A DNA stretch of 64,000 nt. Source: Cyanoderma ruficeps. Its lineage: Eukaryota > Chordata > Aves > Passeriformes > Timaliidae. A program made the translations under genes and the position numbers. The stretch lies in contig VZDJ01000099.1 in the NCBI GenBank assembly GCA_008694505.1, positions 1,570,483 through 1,634,482 of the forward strand, in the 5' to 3' direction. Within the stretch, counting starts at the first letter, position 1, and every line of letters begins with the position of its first letter. Positions 1 to 27,036 of the stretch are shown piece after piece. The notes beneath the pieces are model-generated. The model did no database searches and was not told where the DNA came from. It saw only the letters and a program-made list of their open reading frames with translations.

Positions 1-2380
1 CACTCAGATGTGGGGCATGTCTGCCCAAAACAGCATCCAGGGGGTTGTAAAGCCCAGCAGGACCCTGCCATCGGTACCCACAACCAGCAAGTCAGTTCTG
101 GGGGCTTTGCCTGGACAAGACATGCAATACTTGCCCCAACAAATGTTACATGCCAGATTTAAACCCAGGGTAAGACCAGGAAAGCGTCCAAGTCTCTGCT
201 CTTTAAGATGCACAGAAAGCAAAGCAACATTTTCCACTGTGGTGCTGCACCTGCTAGCAGCTCATCCTTCTCCATTACCGCCATCAAGTTATCAATGTTG
301 AGAATTCCCTGTTCTTCATCAAAACAAAGAATTTCATTAGGGTAGACAGCAGACAGAACAACTCACAAATGTCAAAACCTGAGCAGCAGACCACCTTTTC
401 TTTGTTTTCCCAAGCAAGACAGACAACTCACTCTAAATCACTTAAAATTTCTTGGAGTGAAATTAAGAGACTGTATCAGTCCCTCTGGCAGGCAATCCCA
501 GAAGTACAATTAGGCCAGCTCTTACACTTTTATGATAGCATTTGTAATATTTATTGCTGGCATTTAAAGATACCCCAGCTTTTCGCACCTGCATGAAAAC
601 CTCAGACTTGTCAAATAAAGGCATTTCTGGCCCTCCTGAGCTGCCACAATGCTGCCCCTGCCCAGCTTCATTCTCCAAGGCAATTCCTTTCAATGGCTCC
701 ATTTAAGACAGGTCATTAGAGAAGCTAATTATATTGAGCAGTAAGAAAGAAGAAACAAGTCACTATTTCTAACACAAAAAGCCATCTGCTGCAAAAGGAT
801 TGAGCTTGTTCTCTTGAGCACTTTGAACCCACCTGGTTTCTGATCATAGCTGATCCCACCTGAGAGCCAAGCACCTCCTGCCACAGCCCCACGCTGGCTC
901 TCAGAGAGCCCAGGATGTGCTTCCCTCCAGGGTCAGAGCAGCACACGCTTACTCAACTCTTGGCTCCCATTGAGCTTCTCTCTTCAGGTAAGAGCAGCTG
1001 CTTTCTGCTCCTCCCAGCCAGATCCCAAGTGTGTTCTTCCCCCGCCCCTTCCCATAGGGCCTAAAGCTGGTTCCAGATGCAGAAAGTCAGGCTGACTGTA
1101 CAGGTTCTGCCACAGCAACATTAAAGTAATTTTGCTCCTTTATCATCATCTACCAAACAGACAATGCCGCAGCACCTCAGTAGCTGCTTTACTGAGACCA
1201 GCTCCACAACACAACCTCTCAGAAATTAGTGTACAATAAAGGGAGAGAAACCTTGGAAAACCACTTAGATTGGGGAGGTCCATTTCTTCGAAGAGTTACC
1301 AGAAATGGCAACATCCGAGTTTCTGTTCAAGGACTTTAACACTGACCTACATAATTTTATTAACACTATTCATATGTAACAATTATGTATCAGCCAACTG
1401 TCAAAGTAAGAAGTGACATCTGAATTATAACTAAGAAATAAGACACAGCCATCAAAGAGGAGGTAAAGACTGCCAAGGAAATCTTTCTTCAGTATTTCCA
1501 AACTTTAATTTTTCAATCTTACATGATGAAAGACAGAGACAGCTACAGAGCAGCATACCAGTCATTTCTTTCTTCTTTAATACTTTAACTTAGAATAAAA
1601 AAAGGAATAATTTTTACTGTACATTCCCATTACTCCTCTCCCCAATGCTTTGTTTTTTTTCCAGGAGGTTCAGAGCCCACTTGCTATCAGGTGGGAAGTT
1701 GATTTTCTTATTAGTTCTGCATACAAATTGGTGAACATCAGAAGGACCCTGTTTGATTTTCAAAGTCTGTACCTCACAGTAGAAAAACGAGTAATACTTG
1801 TGAGCCCCTGGGAAATGTTTTGAAGTCTAAAAGAGATCACTGAACTCACTGATGCAACATAATTAATAGACAGATTAAGACACTCTTAATGAGAGTGTTT
1901 TAGGCAAAGATTTATCACATCAATTGTTCAGTCCAAAACTAGTATTTTAATGTTTTAATTATCTATTTTAAAAGTCAATGCTAATGAACCCAGGTGATAA
2001 GGGGTGATATTTCAGCCAAGTTCTGCTCAGATATTGTAGCAGGTCTGCATATTTTGAGAGTGATGCATTAATCTAAAAGAGCATCCATCATGTTAAAGAT
2101 GATACTTCTAAGTCTTTATGTCTTGCTCAACGTTCTTGCACACTGAAAAACCAGTAAAACTTTGGCCAAGTGTGACTCTTGACCAAGTGTACAGGACAAT
2201 TCCTTCTTCCACAAAAGAGTTGTTCAGTTCTTACTTCCCATATTCACAGTTTTATTTTGAGTGGATAACTCAAAAGAGAATAATCTTTAGCACTGAAATA
2301 TCATCTTCTCAGTCCATAGCCACATTCTTGTATTCTCATCTCCACCTTGCTACACAGGATGAGGGCATTACTTGTTTCTT
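1..2380. other. Intergenic DNA downstream of PNPT1, nothing recognised
   Basis: AT-rich sequence with only short chance reading frames. A minus-strand open frame at 4-237 has no family I recognise and no clear splice or initiation context. In mammals the gene beyond the 3' end of PNPT1 is PPP4R3B, but none of its exons was recognised here. Confidence 0.4.
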
Positions 2381-2382
2381 GT

Positions 2383-2388
2383 TTTATT
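2383..2388 (-). terminator. Candidate PNPT1 poly(A) signal (AATAAA)
   Basis: AATAAA on the minus strand, about 900 nt past the PNPT1 stop codon. A second copy lies further downstream near 2250. Either could end the 3' UTR; the choice rests only on the hexamer and its distance from the stop. Nothing coding was recognised between the stop and this site. Confidence 0.35.
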
Positions 2389-3285
2389 TTAAAGTTTTTA
2401 ATCAATTTGAAGGCTTTGAAGTTCTACATCACCTCTAAGCATAAATAGTGTCTATTTTATAAATGTGATTCACTACCATCCACCTGCAGGTTCTTGTGAA
2501 GACAAGTAGAGGTTCTAGCAAAGGTCACTTGTATTTTCACCAACTATCACACCTTTTCTCCTGAAAGAGAGAAAACACTTTGTAACCAACTCATATCAAG
2601 GTATGAGATTCAAAAACATTCCTTAAAACCAAGATTTCTTCAGTGAATTTTCCCTTCTTTTTGTGCTGTCAATCATTCTCAGAGGGTAGCCACAGACTGC
2701 CTTGAGTTCCCACTGGTGCACTGTCCATTTGCCAATCTTGCTGTGTAACTGCTCCTGATTTTAACATCAGACATCTTCCTATTCTAGCAGCTTTCTAAGA
2801 AGAAAACCCACACAAATTTTGGGAAAACCTGAGGCATAAGCCTTCTGACATGCTGGAAAACTACTCCTTAAGAGCTTTGGCCATTTCACTAATTGACTGA
2901 AATCTTCTCCACTACTGACTTAATCAAGAAAGCAGCTTATTTTCTCCTTCTCTTCCAATATCCTGTTTGGGTTTTTTTCTTTAAAAGGTAGAGAAAAAGG
3001 ATGTTGGAGATGAACAACTAAGTTTGTTTTGGACAGAGGGGGCTGTCCAGACTGCCTGAGATTGTCAAGGCATTTGAACCAGTTTTATAATATCAAACTT
3101 TCTACAGCTGCAGCGTGTGAAGGGCCAGTTGTTAACTCCCAACAAGCTCCAACACAGCTGGCAAGCAGTCCCTGTACAGCACTGAGGGGTAACTGCTCAG
3201 TACAAATCCCGACTGCCACAATTCTTTAGCAGAGCCGTCAAGTGCAGCCCTGAGTCAGCTGAAGCTGCTCCACTGGCCTTACCTG

Positions 3286-17135
<13,850 letters not shown>

Positions 17136-17535
17136 AACGCCCGCGGCAGGAAAGGGCGGCCGTGCCATTGGCTCGGGGGAGCGGCGCCGCGCAGTAAGAG
17201 CGAAGAGGATTGGCTAAGGCGCCGCCGCGCCGGTTTCGGTTCCGTACGGGCGCTACAGCGGCTGAGGAGGGTCGCGCGGCGCAGAGCGCGCGAATGCGGG
17301 TGCTCTCCCCCTCTCGAATCCTGTGGTAAAAAGCGTCAGAAAAACGTCCGAGACGGTGCCTGAGGCGGCCTTGGAGCCACCTCGGGTTGGAATCTGAGGA
17401 AAACCCGCTCGAACGGGGGCTCGGACAGAGGAAGAGGACACCTGCACTGCGGTGCCGCCTCTTCCCGCCACTGACGCCTCAGGAGCTCAGGTGGCGCCTG
17501 GAAGACTTGGTAGCGTTACCACCAAACGTTCACGA

Positions 17536-17665
17536 TGTTCTGTAATGCATCCACAACCCCACCCAACAAACAAAAAACAAAACCAAACAAAAACCAAACA
17601 AAACCAAANNNNNNNAACAAAAAAAACCCCAAACCAAACCAAAAAAATCCAAACCACCCACTTTT
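17536..17665. repeat. CAAAA/CCAAA-rich low-complexity tract with a 7-base gap
   Basis: A/C-only tract of short CAAAA- and CCAAA-type units about 400 bp upstream of the PNPT1 promoter. Positions 17609-17615 are N, so the true length is unknown. Open frames called through it are artefacts of composition. Confidence 0.9.
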
Positions 17666-17699
17666 GAGCCAGGAATACGTAAATAATTTGCAATGTGCA

Positions 17700-20190
17700 A
17701 GAAGAAGGCCAGAACACAAGAACACAAGAAAAGGTTAGTTTGCTTATCACAAACTTCATATGCTCTTACATCCTCAGAGTGCATCAGAATGCCACTCACG
17801 GGACAGTGGTTTTGTTACTTTATTAATTATTCTTCAGTGTAATGCAAAATAGATTAGTAATTAGTGTTAGTTATGCTGCCGAGGTGAGGGAACAATAATG
17901 TGATTATGGAGATCTGGTCACACCAACAGTGAGATAGTTTGTGTTCATTTAATCACACATGTATCTGTCACACATCACCTTAAACTCATCTGCTATCTGG
18001 ATTTAACAATTTAAATTTGGCAAGTAGTTAATAAAAAAAAACTTAGTAATTTACTACTATTTTATTTCTAAACCTATTTTGATATTGCTTGTAACTACTT
18101 GAGGTTTTCTTTCCAAGCTGCTTTTATAGGAAACAGATTCACTGGGAGAACAGTCCAAGCAATAATTTTTCTTTTGTGCTGACATGTTTCTTACCTTTTT
18201 GGCAAGACACAAAAGAGACAAGTAAAATGATCAGAAACTTGGGATTTGGCCTGGGCAAAAGGGCTGTTAACTCTATCCAGATGTACGATTTATTGGTACA
18301 GTTTTATTTGGTACAAAAATATATTAGGTGGCAAAGCAGAAATGTTCCCCACATTCTCTTGAATTCACATTCACATTGCTGCTGATAAATAGACAGGTAT
18401 TTGGAATTACAATTACTGCAATTGCTATTCTCACACTCACCAAGATGATAAGTGAATATTTTACTGCCGTCATGGACTAACAAACTATGGCCATACCACT
18501 GTCATAGAAAAAGGATACCAGACTTGAATTTCATTCAAAATACTAAGCAGCAAACAAAATTAATGTTTAACGTCATTTTAAAAAGCAAAACTATGGTTCA
18601 TTTATTAAGAAAGATTTGCACTTGATTTCCTTCTTCATTAAATTTTCTCTGTGCTTTTTTGGTCAGGGTTTTTTTGTTTGTTTGTTTTTTGTTGTTGTTT
18701 TTTTCTTTTTAATTCCACTGTTTGAAATTCAAACAAAAACCCCAAAACAAGCCACAAAAATGAGCATTATTAAAGCTTCCAAGAGAACAGCAGTAGTTTT
18801 TGAGCCTTTTCTAGCAGCGTCTGCCACATTGAAATAAACATATTTAAAATCTCCCTATGACATTATTCCATATTTTTAGGCTGTATGCACCCTACTGATA
18901 TTTATCTTGTGGTCATTAATGAAAGTAGGGGTTTTATTTAGCAGCAGCTTAAGCAGCTCTCTTTTGACCATTTTGTCTCTGCCCCCTCCTCTCCAGATCA
19001 CTGGGTGTGCTGGTACAGCACAGAGCTCTTCTGCAATAAAGTTTTCCAAGTTCCTCGAGGGAATTAATTATGATCCACTTAGTCTTAAGGCACTTAGTTA
19101 TTCTGCCCAGGGTCCACCTGTAGCTGATCACCCAATTCTATCCATCCCCATCCTGCAGTTCAGTAAATCTCTCGTTTCAAGTGCTACTGACACTTGTAAA
19201 AAAACTGGTGTGTGGCTGTTTAAGGAACGGTAAACAAGGAACCAACTGGCCTAGGAAGAGGCTGTGACCATTTTCCATGCACACTTCCACTGGATGGTTT
19301 CTTATGGCTCTGTTTTTTTCCTGCACTCAAGTTTATATGCTAAACAAGATAAGCAAGATAAACAAGTAAATTGAGCCCCTTACATAGTTTTGACATAAAG
19401 CTCTACACATTTATTATTTGATTTATTATAACTTTTTTTTTTAAGTAGAACCCATTGTACAGACCTAGCTCTATAAAAGCAGCTCAATATAGAACTTAAA
19501 AACAAACCCAACAAACAAACAGCATGACAGTGATTTATTTCCCCCTTTTTCCTATCATTGCCAATAAGGACAATGCTGATAAAGAAATTGTACCTGCAGC
19601 TGTTCCAAGAAAGATTCCCAGCAGTGTTCCAGCCATTTCACTATACCCAGGTGGGGCATCCCATTCTGGCTTTATTGCAAACTGTGAAGAACAATATGGC
19701 ATTATTAAATAGTCCTGGGAGCCCTGGGGTGCAGCACCTGAGCAAGTAACTTCTTTGGAACTGATAAACTTGTTTTAGCAGGATACAGATCTCTCATCCT
19801 AACTTTCTAAAGAAGCCTTAGGAGAAACGATTGAAATTGCATGACTTCACACCAACTTGTTTTCTACTTCACTTAGTTTTTTTCTTCTTATTCTTGTCAT
19901 GTTTGGCTCTACTTTAATTTAATTTCCTGTTGTATCTCTTGTGATGGCTTTCAGATGCCACTAGATTTCCGTAGCTGGTATAACTCGAGTAACTCAGTGT
20001 TCTTCAGAGAACTCCTGTGGATGAACTTTGCAATCACAAAGTGACAGGTGGGTGTTATCTTTGATTTGAGTGAAATAAAAAGAGGGGCTGATTGCATTAA
20101 GCAAATTGGCTATTTGCCTCATGGACCTTGTTGGGGCACCTGTGTCTCATCCTATTTTAGGGCCACACTAACCTTCCTTCCTTTTTCTTC
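17700..20190. other. Intergenic DNA upstream of PNPT1, no gene recognised
   Basis: AT-rich, with a T-rich run near 18660-18710 and another poly-T near 19432. Reading frames are short and unlike any family I know. In mammals EFEMP1 lies upstream of PNPT1; none of its EGF-like exons was seen. Confidence 0.4.
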
Positions 20191-20380
20191 CAGGTTCCTC
20201 AGGGCTATGTGCTGCTGTGCTCCCTGAGCAGAAAGTGTTAAGTGGTCGCATTCCCTGTGCCCTGGGAATGGAAGGTGAATTCAAACAGAAGATGCAGGTG
20301 AGTAAACTGAAGCCTGTGCTTGTCCCAAGCCGTCCTGTCCTGCCAAGTAAGTTGGAGATTTCTACAACCATTTCTCTTAG

Positions 20381-20475
20381 GGGACTGCTTGAACACACGG
20401 GAAAGAGTTGAAGATGCAAATCTTCTTTCCCAAACCAATGCTGTGGTTTCTAATTTTGCACGCTATAAGGAGCAA
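20381..20475 (+). other. Possible orphan coding exon (95 bp)
   Basis: A pyrimidine-rich acceptor (TTTCTCTTAG) precedes and a GTAAGG donor follows. One frame is open across all 95 bp (2 nt plus 31 codons), starting DCLNTRERVED and ending RYKEQ at a phase 0 donor. It is polar and helix-like, as in a coiled-coil protein. A second exon-like block at 20193-20297 has good splice sites but ends in phase 0, which would put a stop into this one, so the two do not join. No family recognised; it may be chance or a non-coding RNA exon. Confidence 0.25.
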
Positions 20476-20479
20476 GTAA

Positions 20480-23400
20480 GGCAGAGGGTTGGAAAATTGT
20501 CAGTGCAAGCTTTAATTTTCTAGAAGATTTATTTGGATATGTCAGTAGTCAAAGTGTGTGTATATGTAAAGCCGGTGTGTCATGCCCACAGTGTAACAGC
20601 CACAAAAGGTATCACCTTTTTTTCTTTTAAGTGGGAAACTTTGAAACAGTTTGAGTCCTGGTTTTTATTGCTGTGAAGTCTAAACTTAGTGAAGGACTTC
20701 AGGAAAACTGTTGCTTTTTTTTCTGCCTTGTGGTAAGAGACAACAGAAGCATAACACTAAAAAAAATATAAGCTCCTTACTTGAACTACTGAAGTTAACT
20801 CCTTCATGTTTTCTTGAGCTCTCCTTTTTCCTATTTATTATCTTAAGTTGAGAGTTAAAGCATCTTATAATGAGCAAACTGTGTTCAACCAAGCCCTTCT
20901 GCTGGTGTATGGGATGTAATGTGTCTCCATAGGATAGCTTTTAGGTGTTTCACCTAAAGGAAGGAAAAACCCAGATCTGGGCAATTTGAACTTCTGGCAG
21001 GTAAAAACAGACTCAGCAGATGCAAAAGGTGGGAGCAGCCTCTAAAACAGAGGGGCTATAGTGGAAAATTCTGTATTCAGCTGCAGGGACCTTGTAGCTG
21101 TGCAGGAGACTTTACCCAAACCTGTTATGTGAGCTGGCAAGAGCAGTTCCACTGGATAGTGGGCGGTGGTTACACATTCTTAGAGAAATCCCTCTATATT
21201 ACTCAAAAACAGAAACTCTGTCATTCTTCTTTCCAGGAATTTTAAATGTCCTTGACCAGGTACTGAGTTAGAGCTGCACTGGTTTCTGGGAGCTGTGAAT
21301 TTGACACTTAAAACCACTTGAATTCATTCGCTTAGTCTGGATTGTGCTGAAATAATTATGTACATGTGCTGCAAGAGAGTATTAATGTGTATTTCTATCT
21401 AATGAAAGGAAAATTGTTCCCTCTAACCAACTTCATCCTTTAAAGGTGTTACCTTTATGTTTTATACATCTTTATTGAGCTGCTTTCTCTTTCACCAACT
21501 CCCCAGGAACCAGGAATATTCCAGGTCACTGGGACAGGTACCATGTGGAGGTTCTGCTTGTACAGATTTACTTATTAAATACATAGACCTGTTTGTTGTA
21601 GCATGTGAGATTCAGCAAGTGTTTATTTAAAAGTGTGTCTTTGAAGTAAATGTGCTTTATTCGAAGTGGTTAATATACTTTGGCAGTGGGTGTTGAGCTA
21701 GGGGTCAGGTGTGTGCTGAGGGCATTGGACAGAGGGAAGAAATTAGTGGATGGGTTTGGAGCACCAGTGGCTTCACCAGAAAGTCAGAAACGAGCAACCA
21801 GAGTGAAAGTTACGTCTTCTTTTTTAAAATATTTTTTTCTTTTTTCTTTTCTTTCTCTTCCCAGCCAGTTCACTGAATAACAATTGCTTCAAGGCAGTGT
21901 GAAACGTCGCATTTTAATTCTAGAGTCTAGCCCTTTTCTCGGGGGGTCTTTACCATGTCCTGGCTCTTCTGTAGTACAAAAATTGAGAATGCCATGCCCA
22001 CGTTGGCAGGAAGCTCTCTGGACAGAGTAAAAACCCTAAAATACCCGGTTTGGTTTGTCTTTATTGAAAATAACCCTCTGCCTCGCGGTGGCACTGGTGA
22101 GCTGAGCAGAGGCTGTGCTGCTCCCGACGCCGTCCAGGCTCTGTTCTCGCTGTTTCCTGGTGATGCCTGCAGGGTGCAGCTTCTCCCCACGCAACTCCTC
22201 CATGGTTCGCTTGGAAACTTCCAAGGGTACCCTGAATATTTATGGAATAATAGAAAACAACAGCTTATTTAATTTCAGTTTTTCATTTGCATGGGTGAGT
22301 GATTGACGCAGAAAGTATTTTTTTATTTGAAGCGATGTAGCAATGTATCTGTATAACAGGCCATTCTGATGCACCAGCCAAACTGGTTGTGAGTAGTATT
22401 ATCAAACCACCTGCAGTTTTGTTGTTAGAGCTCTCAGGAATTCATCAAGGTTACTGAGAAAACAACAGGATCAAAAACAAGAAGAGAGCCTGAGGAAATG
22501 TCCGCAAGAAATGTAAACCCTAGATAGGGGCAGCACGACGTGAGGATGGACACTTGACCAGTTGGATGGCCTGAAGGATGTGTGCCTGCCTCATGAAGCA
22601 GTGGCTTAGCCAACGCAGAGATGGGTGCCCACGTGGACAGTAGACCTAGAATCTACATCTGCCCCTGTAATGTAAACAACAAACGGCTTCTGTTAGACTC
22701 ATATTGGTTCTGTTATTCACTGGCCCACTTCCCTGTGCAAAGTGAAGAGATAAATCTACAGAAATAATAAATTTTACAGAATTTACTATGGACACTGCTC
22801 TTCCCTTTTTGTGTGCAATGGGAGTGGAGAGGGGCTGAAGAGATCCTAAAATAATGGATTAAAGAGGAGCACCTAGACGTGTGATTTTAAAGCCTTTTCA
22901 GACATTTCTGTGAACTCTGATCATTTAATGCTGTATCTTTAATAAAGAAGTTAAGCCGAGCTAAATAATAGTGCTCTGTGTGTGTGTGTGGTAATGTTTA
23001 GATTCTTGTTTTCTAAACTGAATTAGCACCACTTCTAACAGTGCAAATGACTTTGACCTGTGGTGTAGAAAATGTAAGCAAACATCATGTATAATGCACA
23101 AAGCTTCCTGATATGTGTGCTTGCTCTCTGTCATGTCAGTTTTTGGGTGCCCACATTAAAATGATTTGTAGTCTAGAAAACACTCCAAAAATCCCATCTG
23201 AGGGTTGAGCACTGCTCAGGGCTCCTCTCTGTCTCACCCTGATAGGCTGTGCAGATCTTTGTTGGCTGTGAAGAGCCAAAGCTTTAATTTTAAATACTTA
23301 TGATGGGAATTATGGTACATACCAAGGAATACGAGGTCTGAAATGACCCAAGGCTCTGAATTCCTTGAGTAATTGAAGAGCAAAGTGTTACTATCTGTGG

Positions 23401-23560
23401 TGTGTGCTGGGTGATGGCACAAAATCAGTCCACAAAGGTGAATTTGGAGCTCTTCAAATCCCAAGTTTGAAATGCTACTTGTGATTGTTTAGCTGTGGAT
23501 GTGACATGTTGAAATAACTATTTAGTGGTTATTTGGGCTTTTTTAAAAACTTAGTTTATT
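20480..23560. other. Non-coding DNA, no gene recognised
   Basis: No recognisable exon. A short GC- and CpG-richer patch occurs near 22080-22220, and a short TG run near 22977-22990. The patch could be repeat-derived; I cannot assign it. Confidence 0.35.
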
Positions 23561-24058
23561 AATTTTAAGAGGCATTTTCAAGTAAGGGAAGCAAAAGCAA
23601 GAGTGATTCATAGAGCCTCTCTAACAAAGAACAATCCTCTGGGAGCCTCCAAGCTACTGGAGGTGCCAAGCAGAAAGGCAGATAGTGGAGGAATACAGGA
23701 GAGGTTTGCTTGACCACAACATTTCCATCATTAAAGTGTCTCAGCCTCTGAATCCTTTTTATCTTTGGTCTCTGAGAAACCCTAGTAAAAAGCCTTTGAA
23801 CTCTTGTTAAAAGTTGCATGTCAATGAAGTCTGAACTTGCAGCAGTGCTGAGTGTGGTGGACAGCACACTTGAAATAAAGCAGCAGCCTTGAAGCTCAGT
23901 GTTCTGTGGATCATGGCTGTTCCCATTTGGCAGGATTCTTTGCATTTTCCTCCTCAATCTCAAAGCAAAACTATAAATAGGAGTTGTGAACTGTGTGGGT
24001 ATGGTGATTGATATGGGACCTTTTTTGCTGTTCTCACCCACTTGCCTTGTAAAGGAAT

Positions 24059-25433
24059 GTGGTGGTTCTATGTTTGCTAACTGGGAAATTAGGATTTTGG
24101 CAGAAGAAGGCAAAACAAGCTCAATTTAAAGGTAACTATGTAGTTTATTAATACACAGTAAGGAAAAGAAAAAAAAATGAAACTTATAAAACTCTTCTTC
24201 TCCCGCCCATAAGTGTTCACTTTCTTACAAATAACATAGAGACAAAACTTGTGACATTCAGTCAGTTTCACCATTTAAATATAGTCTTTCATCTATTCTT
24301 CAGGAGAGGAATCTCTTCTCTATGGAATTCTTCCACTGACAACTTAAAAAAAGTTCTCTTGTGGGTCAGAACTCTTACAGAAACAGCTGCCTGGGGAAAG
24401 CCTGCTTCTATGTAGTCTGTTCCTATTAGCAGCTGTTTCTCAAGCTGCTTATGGGTTGTGGTGTTTAGGCGTTTGGGGTGTCACCTTTTAAAGATAAGTA
24501 GCTTCAAGGCAAAGGATTTCTCATCTCAAGGAGTAGAGATGTCTTTTCACTTTTTTCACTGGTGTGGGCGCTTCTCATCTCTTTCTCTCTGTTCAGACAT
24601 TTAATGGGATCATACAGTCCATCAGAAACACCTTTGCTCAAAAATCCACAAATCATCTTCCCAAATGCATATTTTTCCGTGATTTAAAAGACAATTTACT
24701 AATAGAGTTCATTTCTATAGCTTAAACAAGAAAGTCCAGCCAACAGGTAACTCTTTCATCCCTCCTCTAATTAATCTTTTTCTCACTCTCTTTATCTGAC
24801 TGTTATGCTAAGTCTTCTTTATGCTTTATCAATTTGTTTATTTTCATTCTGAGAAGAGCTAGTGCTTTGGAAGTCTTATCTCCTGTCAGGAGACTTGCTG
24901 TGGTCACGTGATGTCTGCCAAGCCTCGAGAATGAGAGAAAAACTTAAGCAAGTCTCGAAGCAGCCCAGCTGATGAACGGATGAACGGCTCCTTGCCCCCA
25001 CCCCTCGGTCTCATTCAGGGTGGGCCCAGCTTGGAGTGGCTGCAGAGCGCAGGCTCCCCTTCCCCTGCTGGGGAAAGGGCACACGGCCAGGCCTCGGGCC
25101 AGCTGCACCTCCACCCCCCCTATTGGGGGAGCGGCAGGGTCTTTTCCAGCTGCTAAAAACCGATCCAGGCCGGAATGGGGGCACATCATCCCCTCTCCCG
25201 GCCTGGGAGTCACCGGGCCATGCGGATCTCCTGTGAAGGCCCGGGCAGGCCGGGCTGTCCCAGGCCCCTCCAAAAGGAGAGAGCCAGAGGTCCCTTACCT
25301 CTTTTGAAGGCGGAAAGAAAAGAGCGATCTCAGGCTTCTTTCTAACTTTTAAGGCTGTGTGTGTTCCAGAAGTGTGTCTCTGCATGCAATTGGCTATTCT
25401 GGTTGTCAGTTCAAAAGAAATCACCAATTGCAC
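24059..25433 (-). mobile_element. Possible LTR-derived block with a GC-rich core
   Basis: The left edge begins TGTGGTGG; a minus-strand AATAAA (plus 'gtttattaa') lies about 85 bp inside it; the right edge ends in CA near 25433 ('cacctcacca'). Between 25000 and 25300 there is a CpG- and GC-rich core unlike its AT-rich surroundings. This fits a long LTR in minus orientation, but no target duplication or internal retroviral sequence confirms it. An open frame of 182 codons lies just left of it, at 24113-23565 on the minus strand, and is unrecognised. Confidence 0.3.
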
Positions 25434-25439
25434 CTCACC

Positions 25440-27030
25440 ATTTGTGCTAAACTAACACAAGGAGATCGAAGCTTAAATTAAGGGCCAATGATGGAGCAGT
25501 TTGTCAAACCGTGCCATGTCCTCGATCCATTTCCAATGTGTTTGGCTTCTTCTTCTTGGTGTGTTAAATGTCACTGGTTTCACCAGGGCCGGGTCAAGCC
25601 CTTTACATGGATGCTTTAAGTTTTACCATGAATGCAACAGCTTATTCTCCCCAAAACTAACTTGTTGGAATCCTTAAATATTTGCCTTATTTTTTTTTCT
25701 TGGGAAAAAAAATCTGTGATTTTTTTTTGGGTATGAAGTAACATACACACACCTTGATATTGGTCCTCTTGATGAGAGGAGATATGACACATAAAATGAA
25801 GCATGAAAACAGCAGTAAAAGGTTTCTGAGGCTGATAAAAATATGATTTATAGTCAGGACCCAGTTATAAATCTCATCAGCACTTACTATAGCTACACTT
25901 ACATGTTGCTACCTTGTTGAAAGTTAGTAAAGAATTTAGTGTGTGGTGTTTAATTCATACAGCTATCTGCACAAGTTGCAACTAGCTTGAAAAATGCCAG
26001 TGTTAGTAGAAGTACGAGAAGAGTGGTAGTTGTTTATATTAACAGGGATATCTGCCTTTTAAAACTGTAGTCAACCCTGTTTTGGGGTCTGAAATTTGAA
26101 GAATGTAAAATTTTTATAGGGTAGTAGCAGCTGCTCCCAGTAACAGGTATTCGCTCCTCAGCTGGTAACAGTTCAGTGATTCAGCTGCAAACTTTGATTT
26201 ATTTTGTTGTCACGTAACTTCATACTGTGTGTTTGGCCTTGATCTTATTTCAGGTGCTGTCTTCAGAGCATCCCAAACCTGATCTTTATAAGCTGTTTGT
26301 AAGTTTTTGTGTGGTGAGTGGAAAAAGCATCTGAAGGAAATCAGGAATTTCTCAGTGGTATACACCCTGATTTTTAGCTCTGTTACTAGAATGATCTTTA
26401 TGAACAACTCCCAGCATATTATTTCCAGGACAGGTGATACTCTGCCCTTCTGGCTTCTGAGGTTCCAACACAGTTCTGAAAAAGACACCTTATATTAAGT
26501 GATTTTTTAATTGTTATTGGTATTTTCAGGATATTAAAAATGATTGTGTGTATAGGCAAATAGAAACACAAAGCCTGAGCAGCAATATCCAGGGTGTTAT
26601 TAACTATGGGCTTTTTGCCGAATTTTCTTTCAGTGACTTTTTGCCTTTAGGATTGTACCTACTTTCCAGTTCCAAGCAATTGTTGAGTAGTTCCAACTGC
26701 GAAATCCTCAAGCAGATGTAATTCTGCCCCTGCCATGAGCAGCAAAAAATCTCTCATCTTCAAATCTTTTCTTCCAGACCCTGATACTTTTGAGAGCAGT
26801 GGCACATGGTTGGCTGGACTTGCACAGCAATTTCTACTGTAATGGGGATACAGTGCAAGATGGTGATGGGCACCAGCAGATTTACCACCTCTATGGAGGC
26901 TGTGCAAAAAACAAACAAAACAACAAAAAAACCCCCAAAAAAACCCCAAGAAAATCATCTTCACTTGCCATGCCACAAAATTTTGAGGCCTGGGCTGATG
27001 TTTTAACCCTGGGAAGAATTTGAAGTCTCT
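25440..27030. other. Non-coding DNA, no gene recognised
   Basis: AT-rich DNA with an A/C-rich low-complexity run at about 26905-26955. No recognised exon, RNA gene or mobile element. Confidence 0.35.
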
Positions 27031-27036
27031 GAGGTT

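Noticed and set aside
17487..17799. Several overlapping open frames through the A/C-rich tract
   Set aside because: They cross a 7-base N gap and consist of low-complexity Lys/Asn/Phe runs; composition artefact.
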